This document shows positions 1 to 5,699 of a stretch of 8,906 nt of DNA, in pieces. The notes beneath the pieces are model-generated. The model did not search any database. It was not told the origin of the DNA and saw only the letters and a list, made by a program, of their open reading frames with translations. The first letter of the stretch is position 1. Every line of letters begins with the position of its first letter. This DNA is from an uncultured Eubacteriales bacterium (GTDB lineage Bacteria > Bacillota > Clostridia > Oscillospirales > CAG-272): contig CAKSPO010000056.1 in the NCBI GenBank assembly GCA_934481515.1, forward strand, positions 1 through 8,906, in the 5' to 3' direction. Made by a program: the position numbers and the translations under genes.

Positions 1-7
1 TGCAAAC

Positions 8-700
8 ATGGAACAAAAAGAAGAAACAAAAAAAGCGACCGGCGCGTCGGAAACAGAGGATGCGTACCGTGCTCTGTCCGGAAACAACCGGAAAATGATG
101 CGGCAGATGCTTTTGATCTCCCTTGCCTTCTTCGGTGTCCTGCTCCTGCTTGCCGGAGGCATCCTGCTGGCAGGGAAGCTCCTTTCAAAGAATTCCGGAG
201 AAGCCGGCTCCGACAGCATTCGCTTTTATCCCCCTTACAACGGAGATATTTTTGCCGATGCGGAGTATCTTGCACTGGATCGGAGTATCAGCTTTTGCGC
301 CGACCCGGACGGGTATGGCGAAACCGTTTCCATCACCGATGAGAACATCGAAGAATTCAATGCCGAGGTGCGTTTTCTGCGGGACTGGATCCGGATCCTG
401 ACGGAAGGGGATGCCGACCGTTACAATGCCTGTTTTACCGAAGCTTATTTTCAGACCCATGAACGGCAAAAGAGCTTTTCCCCGCAGATGATCTGGCAGA
501 CTGTCATCCGTTATCAGTCCGTTTCGTCGGACGAGCGCACCGGGGAGCGTCTTGTCACCTACCGCCTTTCCTACTGTATTCACCGCAACGACGGAACGCT
601 CCGGCGCGATGTCGGGAGCGACGGTTCCAGACCGCAATATGCGGTCCTGCGGATAGCTCCAGACGGTAGCATCGGTATTGACGATCTGTATACCAAATAA
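8..700 (+). CDS. Unrecognised single-pass membrane protein with extracytoplasmic domain
   Basis: I do not recognise the family. The 230-residue product has a charged, Lys/Glu/Thr-rich N-terminal stretch (about residues 1-32), one strongly hydrophobic segment (about 33-59, rich in Leu, Gly and Phe) and a soluble tail of about 170 residues. Positive residues (RKMMRQ) just before the membrane segment suggest an N-in topology, with the tail outside the cell. The tail is of mixed alpha/beta character and contains a Trp/Arg-rich helix-like part (FLRDWIRILTEGDADRYNACF), followed by strand-like stretches (LVTYRLSYCIHR, YAVLRIAPDGSIGIDDLY). This order resembles small NTF2-like or lipoprotein-type accessory domains, but that is only an impression. 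The start lies 8 bases from the window edge, so no ribosome binding site can be judged and the gene could begin upstream. It precedes two secreted deacetylases on the same strand, so a cell-envelope role is possible. Confidence 0.75.
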   Translation: MEQKEETKKATGASETEDAYRALSGNNRKMMRQMLLISLAFFGVLLLLAGGILLAGKLLSKNSGEAGSDSIRFYPPYNGDIFADAEYLALDRSISFCADPDGYGETVSITDENIEEFNAEVRFLRDWIRILTEGDADRYNACFTEAYFQTHERQKSFSPQMIWQTVIRYQSVSSDERTGERLVTYRLSYCIHRNDGTLRRDVGSDGSRPQYAVLRIAPDGSIGIDDLYTK

Positions 701-772
701 TTCAAAAAAATCGAAAAACGTTTCTTTGTGGCAGCTTTTTCAAGGGGTGAATTCTTCCGAATGTGTTACACT

Positions 773-780
773 AAGGAGGA
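773..780 (+). promoter_or_regulatory. Shine-Dalgarno-like AAGGAGGA without a matching start codon
   Basis: A near-perfect AAGGAGGA lies 26 bases before the deacetylase ATG at 807, too far for normal initiation there. No ATG, GTG or TTG occurs between it and 807. The weaker GAAAGGA at 791-797 has the right spacing. The strong copy may act as a standby site or be coincidental. Confidence 0.35.
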
Positions 781-806
781 ACCGAAAAAAGAAAGGAAAA
801 CACCAC

Positions 807-1625
807 ATGAAACGAAATGCTTTTTGTGCGGCAGTGTGCCTTATCTGCGCGGGAATTCTGATCGCGCTCGGCGCACTGCCCGTTTTTGCGGAGAATACGG
901 AATACCATTGGTATTGCCGCCATGTTCCGGATCATGCACAGCCGCGTGCAGGATCGGAGTTGCTTTTTGCGGAGGATTGCGGCGGGTTTTATCTTGATCA
1001 CCGGCATACCGATCTGACCGACCCGGAGAAGGTTGTGTACCTGACTTTTGATGCCGGATATGAAAACGGAAACGTCGCCAAGGTTCTCGATGTATTGCGG
1101 GATGAAGAGGTGCCGGGAGCGTTTTTTATTCTCGGAAATCTGATCCGGAGCAATCCGGAGTTGGTGCGCAGAATGACGGAAGAGGGACACACGGTTTGCA
1201 ATCATACCGTGCGTCATAAAAATATGAGCCGTGCGACAGAGGAAGAACTGATGCAGGAGCTGCATGAGCTGGAGGAGCTTTATACCGCCACCATCGGTGG
1301 AACCCTTGCAAAATACTATCGCCCGCCTGAAGGAACCTTCAGCCGCGCCAATCTGGAATGCTGTCAGAAGAACGGGTATCAGACCATTTTCTGGAGCTTT
1401 GCCTATCCGGACTGGGACAATGCAAAGCAAATGCCGCCCGCCAAGGCAAAACAAATCATTCTGGACAACGTGCACAACGGCGCCGTTCTTCTGCTCCATC
1501 CGACCTCTGCCACCAATGCGGCGGTTCTGGGGGAGGTGATCCGGGAGCTGAAGGGGCAGGGCTTCCGCTTCGGAACGCTGGATGAGCTGACCGGAAAGGA
1601 AAGCGGAATATGCACGGAAGAATAA
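807..1625 (+). CDS. PdaA-like CE4 polysaccharide deacetylase, secreted
   Basis: Predicted metal-dependent N-deacetylase of carbohydrate esterase family 4, acting outside the membrane on peptidoglycan. The closest family resemblance is to PdaA, which deacetylates muramic acid during muramic-delta-lactam formation in spore cortex. I chose the ATG at 807 because a signal peptide follows at once (residues 1-28, ending VFA) with a GAAAGGA site about 10 bases upstream; an in-frame extension to 678 would put unrelated residues before the signal peptide. The protein is then 272 residues. Visible CE4 motifs are TFDAGYENG (80-88), HTVRH (133-137), RPPEGT (172-177), YPDW (200-203) and LLLH (228-231). 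In the first motif the second Asp of the usual TFDDG is Ala, where PdaA itself has Asn in TFDNGYENG; the following YENG is PdaA-like. The gene overlaps the next deacetylase by 16 bases, so the two are probably translationally coupled. The role in cortex is inferred from family resemblance. Confidence 0.88.
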   Translation: MKRNAFCAAVCLICAGILIALGALPVFAENTEYHWYCRHVPDHAQPRAGSELLFAEDCGGFYLDHRHTDLTDPEKVVYLTFDAGYENGNVAKVLDVLRDEEVPGAFFILGNLIRSNPELVRRMTEEGHTVCNHTVRHKNMSRATEEELMQELHELEELYTATIGGTLAKYYRPPEGTFSRANLECCQKNGYQTIFWSFAYPDWDNAKQMPPAKAKQIILDNVHNGAVLLLHPTSATNAAVLGEVIRELKGQGFRFGTLDELTGKESGICTEE

Positions 1626-2299
1626 AGAGAGGGATCGCTCTCCTTCTTCTGGTTTGCCTATGCGGGAGTATGCGGCTCCCGGCAGGGGCGGAGACCAGAG
1701 TATACCGGCAGGTTGATACCGAAAAAAAACAGATCGCTCTGACCTTTGACGACGGACCGCATCCGCGTCTGACACCGCAGATTCTTGCGGTACTGGAGCA
1801 ATACCATGTCCCGGCAACCTTTTTTATGATCGGGGTCAACGTCAGGCAATACCCGCAGACCGCAAAAGCGGTTATTGCTGCCGGGCATGAGGTAGGAAAC
1901 CATACCTACTCCCATTCCCATATCAGTCGTCTGAACGAATCCGCACTGGAGTCGGAGTTGGAAAAGTGTGAGGATGTGCTGGAAGAGCTGTGCGAATACC
2001 GCCCGCACCTCTTTCGCCCGCCGGAGGGCACAGTCACCTCTTACGTGAAGCATTGCTCGGAGCGCGGGGACTATACCATGATTCTCTGGAGCATCGATAC
2101 CCATGACTGGGCGCACCAGAGTGCCGGGGAAATCGTGAATACCGTTCTGTCGCAGGTACGACCCGGTTCCATCATTCTGATGCACGATTATATCGGCACC
2201 GACGGGCATACCGCCGAGGCGCTTTCCGTTCTTCTTCCGGAATTGCTCCGACGCGGTTACGAGCCGGTTACTGTCAGCCGTCTGCTTGGTCAGCAGTGA
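1610..2299 (+). CDS. CE4 polysaccharide deacetylase, secreted (PdaB/PgdA-type domain)
   Basis: A second carbohydrate esterase family 4 enzyme, predicted to remove N-acetyl groups from peptidoglycan or another envelope polysaccharide outside the cell. The 229-residue product has an N-terminal signal (about 1-27: basic MHGRIKR, Leu-rich core, likely cleavage after AGA). All canonical motifs are intact: TFDDGP (45-50, catalytic and metal Asp), HTYSH (98-102, metal His pair), RPPEGT (136-141), DTHDW (163-167) and ILMHD (189-193). The length is that of a minimal secreted CE4 domain with no extra modules. The ATG at 1610 is supported by GGAAAGGA at 1593-1600 and overlaps the end of the upstream deacetylase by 16 bases in another frame. 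A hairpin terminator follows 3' of the stop. The exact substrate cannot be told from sequence; chitooligosaccharide or peptidoglycan GlcNAc deacetylation are both possible. Confidence 0.92.
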   Translation: MHGRIKRGIALLLLVCLCGSMRLPAGAETRVYRQVDTEKKQIALTFDDGPHPRLTPQILAVLEQYHVPATFFMIGVNVRQYPQTAKAVIAAGHEVGNHTYSHSHISRLNESALESELEKCEDVLEELCEYRPHLFRPPEGTVTSYVKHCSERGDYTMILWSIDTHDWAHQSAGEIVNTVLSQVRPGSIILMHDYIGTDGHTAEALSVLLPELLRRGYEPVTVSRLLGQQ

Positions 2300-2302
2300 A
2301 TC

Positions 2303-2345
2303 AAAAAAAGCAGGAGCCGCAGAAATACAGCTCCTGTTTTCTTTT
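2303..2345. terminator. Bidirectional intrinsic terminator between convergent operons
   Basis: A 7-bp stem CAGGAGC (2311-2317) pairs with GCTCCTG (2330-2336) around a 12-base loop. It is flanked by an A-run on the left (2303-2309) and TTTTCTTTT on the right (2337-2345), so it gives a U-tract in either direction. It sits between the stop codons of the plus-strand deacetylase and the minus-strand ABC ATPase. Confidence 0.85.
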
Positions 2346-2355
2346 GATGAAAAGT

Positions 2356-2934
2356 TCAGGAAAGCATCAGAAAGCGGGTTGCCAGGCGTTCCGCATCCTC
2401 TTTGTGATGGGTAATCAGCAATGCGGATGTACCTCTTTCGGAAAAATATTTGCGCAGATACTCCGTAATACACTCCTTGGTGGCATGGTCCAGTGCGGAA
2501 AACGGCTCGTCCAGAAGGAACAGATCCCCGTCCGCAAGAAGTGCACGCGCCAGTGCGACCCGGCTCCGCATCCCGCCGGAAAGCTCATCCGGAAACATCT
2601 TTTCACATCCGGAAAGTCCGACGGCTTCCAACAGCGCCGGAATGCGTTCGCGATCCTGCTGTGGAGAAGCACTCACGACAAGAAGGTTGTCCCGGACGTT
2701 TTGCCAGGGAAGCAGACGCGGTTCCTGAAACACGACGGAAATTCGTTTTGCCTGACAAATAATTTTTCCGCTTTGCGGCTTTTCCAGACCTGCCGCCAGC
2801 CGAAGCAGTGTTGTTTTTCCGCAACCGGAAGCGCCCATGACGGCAAGGACTTCTCCCTTTTCAAGATGCATGGAGAAATCGGTAAACACCGGTTTTTTCT
2901 CATAAGAAAAACAAACCCGATCCAAAGTCAGCAT
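2356..2934 (-). CDS. ABC importer ATPase, NitT/TauT/SsuB class
   Basis: Cytoplasmic nucleotide-binding subunit that would power the adjacent permease. I chose the ATG at 2932-2934, giving 192 residues, because AGGAGG lies 7 bases upstream and the MLTLDRVCFSY start is typical; a longer reading frame to 3042 runs deep inside the permease gene. Motifs in order: Walker A GASGCGKTT (34-42), Q-loop Gln70 in VVFQEPRLLPW, signature LSGGMRSRVALARA (118-131), Walker B LFLLDE (138-143), D-loop SALD (146-149) and H-loop His176 in ITHH. The LLPWQNV sequence after the Q-loop is characteristic of the SsuB/TauB/NrtD group. All catalytic elements are present, but the protein stops soon after the H-loop and is about 50 residues shorter than typical SsuB or TauB, so it lacks most of the C-terminal tail. 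It overlaps the permease gene by 7 bases. Confidence 0.93.
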   Translation of the reverse strand: MLTLDRVCFSYEKKPVFTDFSMHLEKGEVLAVMGASGCGKTTLLRLAAGLEKPQSGKIICQAKRISVVFQEPRLLPWQNVRDNLLVVSASPQQDRERIPALLEAVGLSGCEKMFPDELSGGMRSRVALARALLADGDLFLLDEPFSALDHATKECITEYLRKYFSERGTSALLITHHKEDAERLATRFLMLS

Positions 2935-3713
2935 GCCTTTTCCTCCTTTTTGCTTTCTGACTGTCTTTGTCTGACGGAACGGAACAAAAGTCCCATCAGA
3001 AATTCCAGGAAAAGACTCAAGAGCACCACTGTCAGCGTCCATGCAAACATTTCGGCGGTCAGAATATACTGCTTTGCGTCGCCGATCATGGTGCCGATCG
3101 TGCCGCGCGGCATCGTGATGATCTCTGCGGCAATCCCGGCTTTCCAGGCGAGTCCCAGAGAGGTACGGCAGGCGGAAAGCAGGTAGGGGCGTACCGACGG
3201 AAGAATCAGAATCCGGATGCGCCGCAAAAGAGAAATCCGGAAAACCTCCGCCATTTCCGAAAGAGAGGAATCAATACCGCGAAGTCCTGCGTCCGTGTTT
3301 GTCCATACCACCGGCAGAACAATCAGAAACGTGATGAAGCGCGGTACCCGTTCCGCTCCCAGCATCAGGAGCGCCAGAATGATAAAGGATGCTACCGGTG
3401 TTGCTTTGATGACGTTCATGAGCGGGAACAGCAAATCCCGTACCGGGGTCAGCTTCCATGTCAGAAACGCTAAGATCACGCCGCAAAGAACCGCAAGGAT
3501 GCATCCGGAAAGAACATTCCAAAGGGATTTTCCGACAGCGTGGTAAAAGTCTTTTGTCTGCATTAACTCCCCGAGTGACCGCAGAACCGCCGCCGGGGAG
3601 GGAAAGAGCAACGGTTTTCCTACCCTCCACGCAATCAGAAACCACAATCCTATCCAGAATGCCGCGACCCAAAGGACGCGGCATCCGGTTTTGATCAGCT
3701 TTTTTCCGTTCAT
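2928..3713 (-). CDS. ABC importer permease, SsuC/TauC class
   Basis: Integral membrane subunit of the importer, 261 residues. Hydrophobic segments lie near 12-30, 65-86, 97-118, 124-140, 184-200 and 222-244, giving the six-helix pattern of the BPD_transp_1 (MetI-like) family. The segment at about 153-186 (EMAEVFRISLLRRIRILILP followed by SVRPYLLSACR) is the EAA loop that docks onto the ATPase. Motifs shared with SsuC/TauC permeases include the LLFPSPAAVL stretch after the first helix, NVIKATPVASFIILALL in the middle, and GLAWKAGIAAEII after the EAA loop. The gene begins 9 bases after the stop of the binding-protein gene and has only a weak ribosome binding site (CCGGATT), so translation is probably coupled. 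Its 3' end overlaps the ATPase start. The substrate cannot be inferred; this class carries sulfonates, nitrate, bicarbonate, thiamine precursors and others. Confidence 0.93.
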   Translation of the reverse strand: MNGKKLIKTGCRVLWVAAFWIGLWFLIAWRVGKPLLFPSPAAVLRSLGELMQTKDFYHAVGKSLWNVLSGCILAVLCGVILAFLTWKLTPVRDLLFPLMNVIKATPVASFIILALLMLGAERVPRFITFLIVLPVVWTNTDAGLRGIDSSLSEMAEVFRISLLRRIRILILPSVRPYLLSACRTSLGLAWKAGIAAEIITMPRGTIGTMIGDAKQYILTAEMFAWTLTVVLLSLFLEFLMGLLFRSVRQRQSESKKEEKAC

Positions 3714-3722
3714 GAATCCGGC

Positions 3723-4826
3723 TTACTGCTGTGCTTTTGCGGCATTGACGGCAATCGTTACCATCGGCTCCGGAAGCACGGCTATTTCCACCAGTCCCTG
3801 TGCCACTGCATCCTTGAGGTTGGCGGCGACCGCATAGGTTGTGGAATCAATGACGACATCCTTTCCGACCTCCAGACCGTTTGCACGGCAAAGGTAGGTA
3901 AAGATAAAGGTCGGGTTCTGTGCCGGAACATAAACCGTCTTTCCCTTGAGATCCGCAAAGGAGGTCACGGTCGTGTTTTCCCCGGTCAGCAGGTACAGGC
4001 ATCCGAGCGTGTTGACCGCCAGAATGCGGACACCGCCGTTGGTTACATTGTAGAGGTTGGAAGCGGCATTGGTGGGGAGGGCGGCAATATCGACGTCTCC
4101 GTTGATCAGCGCGGAGGTGACAACGGAAGCATCCGCCTTAACCGAGAACTCATAGGATTCCACCGAGGAACCGTTTGCGGCATCCTCCATCAGCTTTGCC
4201 ATACCGAATCCGGTGGTACCGTTCAGCGTATAAACGCGGATGGTGGTTCCAGAGGCGGTTCCGCTTGCTTCCGCCGTTGCGGGATAGTAAAAATCATCGC
4301 CCGGAAGAGAACCGCCGATCGCCTTGGGATTGACGGATTTCAGAACCTCCAGATACGTGTTCATTGCCGTTTTCATGTCCGCACCGTCCATATAGCGGAC
4401 ATTGCACTTGGGAAGCGCTTTTTTCGCCACGGGTGCGCTGGTGAAAATCCCCTGATTTACAATCATCTGTGCCGCGGCATCCAGATTGGCGGCATCGGTC
4501 ATATAAGAGATCGAAGCTTTGTATTCCTTGAGGAAATTTGCAACCGCGTCGGGATGCTTGTTGAGGAACTCCGTGCGGACCGCAACGCAGCCCTGTACCA
4601 GGGAATTTGCGGCGGTTACTTTATTCCATTCCGCGGTCAGGTCCAGTGCAACCGTAACAGGGTCTTTTTCCGGCTCCGGTGTGGTACCGGAAGCGGTTGT
4701 GTTTTCCGACGACGGAGCGGATCCTGTACCGGGCAGAGTGCCGTCTCCTTCCGGCGCTTTGACGCAGGCGGAGAAGGAGAACACGGTCACAAGGCAGAGC
4801 AGAAGAGCGAGGATACGAATTTTCAT
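3723..4826 (-). CDS. ABC substrate-binding lipoprotein, apparently circularly permuted
   Basis: Extracellular lipid-anchored solute receptor for the neighbouring permease and ATPase, of the NitT/TauT (NMT1/SsuA-like) class; 367 residues. The ATG at 4824-4826 follows AAAGGA with about 9 bases spacing. Residues 1-20 are a lipoprotein signal ending FSA before Cys21. A Gly/Ser/Thr/Pro linker (22-54) follows. Residues 55-181 (starting DPVTVALDLTAEW, ending GGSLPGDDFYY) correspond to what I know as the C-terminal half of this family. A second linker (182-194) is followed by residues 195-367 (starting TIRVYTLNGTTGFG, with VDIAALPTN, LKGKTVYVP and LPEPMVTIAV), which is the usual N-terminal half. The present end, NAAKAQQ, would join naturally to KDPVTVALDL, restoring the normal order. 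The frame is uninterrupted and both halves look intact, so the gene does not look broken. The permutation assignment relies on remembered family sequences; the ABC-receptor assignment is firm from context. Confidence 0.9.
   Translation of the reverse strand: MKIRILALLLCLVTVFSFSACVKAPEGDGTLPGTGSAPSSENTTASGTTPEPEKDPVTVALDLTAEWNKVTAANSLVQGCVAVRTEFLNKHPDAVANFLKEYKASISYMTDAANLDAAAQMIVNQGIFTSAPVAKKALPKCNVRYMDGADMKTAMNTYLEVLKSVNPKAIGGSLPGDDFYYPATAEASGTASGTTIRVYTLNGTTGFGMAKLMEDAANGSSVESYEFSVKADASVVTSALINGDVDIAALPTNAASNLYNVTNGGVRILAVNTLGCLYLLTGENTTVTSFADLKGKTVYVPAQNPTFIFTYLCRANGLEVGKDVVIDSTTYAVAANLKDAVAQGLVEIAVLPEPMVTIAVNAAKAQQ
3726..4244 (-). other. Family N-terminal half, located at the C-terminus of the permuted binding protein
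   Basis: These bases encode residues 195-367. TIRVYTLNGTTGFGMAKLM is the first beta strand and ligand-loop helix that ordinarily follows the lipoprotein linker. INGDVDIAALPTNAASNLYN, LADLKGKTVYVP-like FADLKGKTVYVP, and VEIAVLPEPMVTIAV follow in the usual order. The reading frame ends 11 residues after LPEPMV, where the family normally continues into VALDLT. Confidence 0.8.
4242..4259 (-). repeat. Linker repeat copy 2 (TASGTT)
   Basis: Codons for residues 190-195 in the internal linker read ACC GCC TCT GGA ACC ACC, encoding the same hexapeptide as the lipoprotein linker. It directly precedes the displaced N-terminal half, the place where a normal lipoprotein linker would end. Confidence 0.5.
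4284..4664 (-). other. Family C-terminal half, located at the N-terminus of the permuted binding protein
   Basis: These bases encode residues 55-181. Landmarks are VALDLTAEWNKV, the LVQGCVAVRTEFLNKHPDAV stretch (in ordinary members a late element, an entering Pro after the xxNP or xxHP turn), KKALPKCNVRYMDGADM and the terminal SLPGDDFYY, which in usual family members is at or near the end of the protein. Confidence 0.8.
4680..4697 (-). repeat. Linker repeat copy 1 (TASGTT)
   Basis: Codons for residues 44-49 in the lipoprotein linker read ACC GCT TCC GGT ACC ACA. They match the second copy at 4242-4259 in 14 of 18 bases, and every difference is synonymous. It lies just before the displaced C-terminal half begins. 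Low-complexity linkers can match by chance. Confidence 0.5.
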
Positions 4827-4859
4827 GTTTTTGAATCCTTTCTGTTTTGATATGATTTA

Positions 4860-5522
4860 TTATCGGTAGGCAAGAAGCAACGCATCCCTGTCGAGAATGC
4901 GGATGTCTTTTCCTTCCTTTTCAATGTAGCCGTCTGTGCACAGGCGGTCGAACGCCCGGTACAGAGATGCTCTTCCCAGATCCAACAGATCGGAAAGGGA
5001 GGAGAATGATTCCTCCGGGCGAACGGTATCGCCATCCAGGGAAGAGAGGTAGACTGCCAGCCTGCGTTCTGCGCTGCCGGCGGTCAGATAGCGAATCTTC
5101 CGGTTGAGATAGCGGATTCTTCCCGAAAGAAATGCAAGATACCGATAGAGAAATGCCTTATCCTTCTCCAGAAGCATCCGGATTGCTTCTTCCTGCAAGA
5201 GAAATACCTCCGCATCGCCGTCCGCACAGATCGTGCTGACAAACGGCTCCTCTGAAAAGAGGTTGGCAATTCCGAAAAAATCTCCCTTGTGAAGATAGCG
5301 GAGCAGCATTTTGCGCCCCGGATCCGAGGTCTTTGCGACGATGCGCCCGGAAAGAACCACTCCGGCACATTTTTTTCCTTCCGCCGGCGAAAGAATGACA
5401 TCTCCGTCCGCAAAGGAGATGCGCGAACACTTTTCCGATGTCAGAACCCGGATCAAAAGCTCCGGCTCCGTTCCCGAAAACAGCGGAAGCGATTTGAGAA
5501 AATCAAATTCCTTGTTTTGCAA
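4860..5522 (-). CDS. Crp/Fnr-family transcriptional regulator (TTG start)
   Basis: Predicted DNA-binding regulator of 220 residues and first gene of the ABC operon. Residues about 10-125 form the cyclic-nucleotide-binding-like beta-barrel (FADGDVILSPAEGK, VVLSGRIVAK, LHKGDFFGIANLF). A long dimerisation helix runs at about 117-147, and the winged helix at about 150-215 includes the helix-turn-helix SLSDLLDLGRASLYRAFDRL (175-194) followed by the wing GYIEKEGKDIRIL. The Arg-Ser pair that binds cAMP in CRP is not present at the equivalent site (EEPFVST), so cAMP is unlikely to be the ligand. Cysteines at 32, 52, 99 and 195 do not form the N-terminal cluster of FNR iron-sulfur proteins. The start is TTG at 5520-5522, set by AAAGGAGGA at 5527-5535. 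The gene ends 33 bases before the binding-protein gene, with no terminator seen between, so it probably controls the importer and itself. Confidence 0.9.
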   Translation of the reverse strand: MQNKEFDFLKSLPLFSGTEPELLIRVLTSEKCSRISFADGDVILSPAEGKKCAGVVLSGRIVAKTSDPGRKMLLRYLHKGDFFGIANLFSEEPFVSTICADGDAEVFLLQEEAIRMLLEKDKAFLYRYLAFLSGRIRYLNRKIRYLTAGSAERRLAVYLSSLDGDTVRPEESFSSLSDLLDLGRASLYRAFDRLCTDGYIEKEGKDIRILDRDALLLAYR

Positions 5523-5526
5523 AGCG

Positions 5527-5535
5527 TCCTCCTTT
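5527..5535 (-). promoter_or_regulatory. Strong ribosome binding site deciding a TTG start
   Basis: On the minus strand AAAGGAGGA ends 4 bases before a TTG (5520-5522) that begins the Crp/Fnr reading frame. No ATG or GTG lies at a suitable distance, so TTG is the likely initiator. A strong site with a weak start codon may tune regulator level. Confidence 0.85.
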
Positions 5536-5549
5536 TTGTATCATATGAG

Positions 5550-5573
5550 ACAATTATAACAGATTGTGAATCT
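5550..5573. promoter_or_regulatory. Inverted repeats over the -10 box and spacer, possible operator
   Basis: Two overlapping dyads are visible on the plus strand: ACAAT-N8-ATTGT (5550-5554 with 5563-5567), which spans the -10 box, and AGATT-GTG-AATCT (5561-5573), which lies in the promoter spacer. A protein bound here would block RNA polymerase, which suggests repression, perhaps by the operon's own Crp/Fnr protein. Neither matches the TGTGA-N6-TCACA or TTGAT-N4-ATCAA consensus sites. Confidence 0.45.
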
Positions 5574-5581
5574 TCTGTCAA
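5553..5581 (-). promoter_or_regulatory. Perfect-consensus sigma-A promoter of the regulator-ABC operon
   Basis: On the minus strand the -35 box TTGACA (5576-5581) and the -10 box TATAAT (5553-5558) are both exact consensus and separated by exactly 17 bases. An A/T-rich stretch with T- and A-runs (about 5582-5608) lies upstream of the -35 box, like an UP element. Transcription would start near 5546, giving a leader of only about 25 bases to the TTG start. Confidence 0.9.
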
Positions 5582-5612
5582 TAGAGTTTTTTTAAAAAAA
5601 GAAAAAACTTTT

Positions 5613-5656
5613 CCGGAGAAAAAAGAGCGGGTTCTACCGGCTCCGGTTTCCGGAAA
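5613..5656. repeat. Inverted repeats in the divergent intergenic region
   Basis: CCGGAG (5613-5618) and CTCCGG (5641-5646) form a dyad with a 22-base gap, and TTTCCGGAAA (5647-5656) is a perfect palindrome beside it. They lie between the two divergent promoters, upstream of both -35 boxes. They could be a regulator site or merely chance; no long U-tract follows, so a terminator is not indicated. Confidence 0.3.
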
Positions 5657-5699
5657 GCTTTGAATTTTGAAGAAATTTTTCCGTATTTGGGTTTCTCTA

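Noticed and set aside
747..776. Possible sporulation sigma-G-like promoter before the PdaA-like gene (TGAATT and TACACTA)
   Set aside because: Only a partial match to the remembered consensus and the 13-base gap looks too short; no independent support.
678..806. In-frame upstream extension of the first deacetylase, overlapping the preceding gene
   Set aside because: It places 43 unrelated residues before a clear signal peptide that starts at the ATG at 807, and no ribosome binding site precedes 678.
771..1817. Long minus-strand reading frame opposite the deacetylases, and similar long antisense frames opposite galE, galM and the nucleotidyltransferase
   Set aside because: Their translations are Arg/His/Pro-rich with no recognisable domains, while the opposite strand encodes clear enzyme families over the same bases.
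2935..3042. Longer N-terminus for the ABC ATPase
   Set aside because: It is fully inside the permease gene and adds non-family residues; the ATG at 2932-2934 has an AGGAGG site 7 bases upstream.
4242..4697. The swapped halves of the binding protein as a frameshifted or truncated pseudogene
   Set aside because: A single uninterrupted frame with signal peptide, good start site and intact halves, inside an operon with intact partners, argues against decay.
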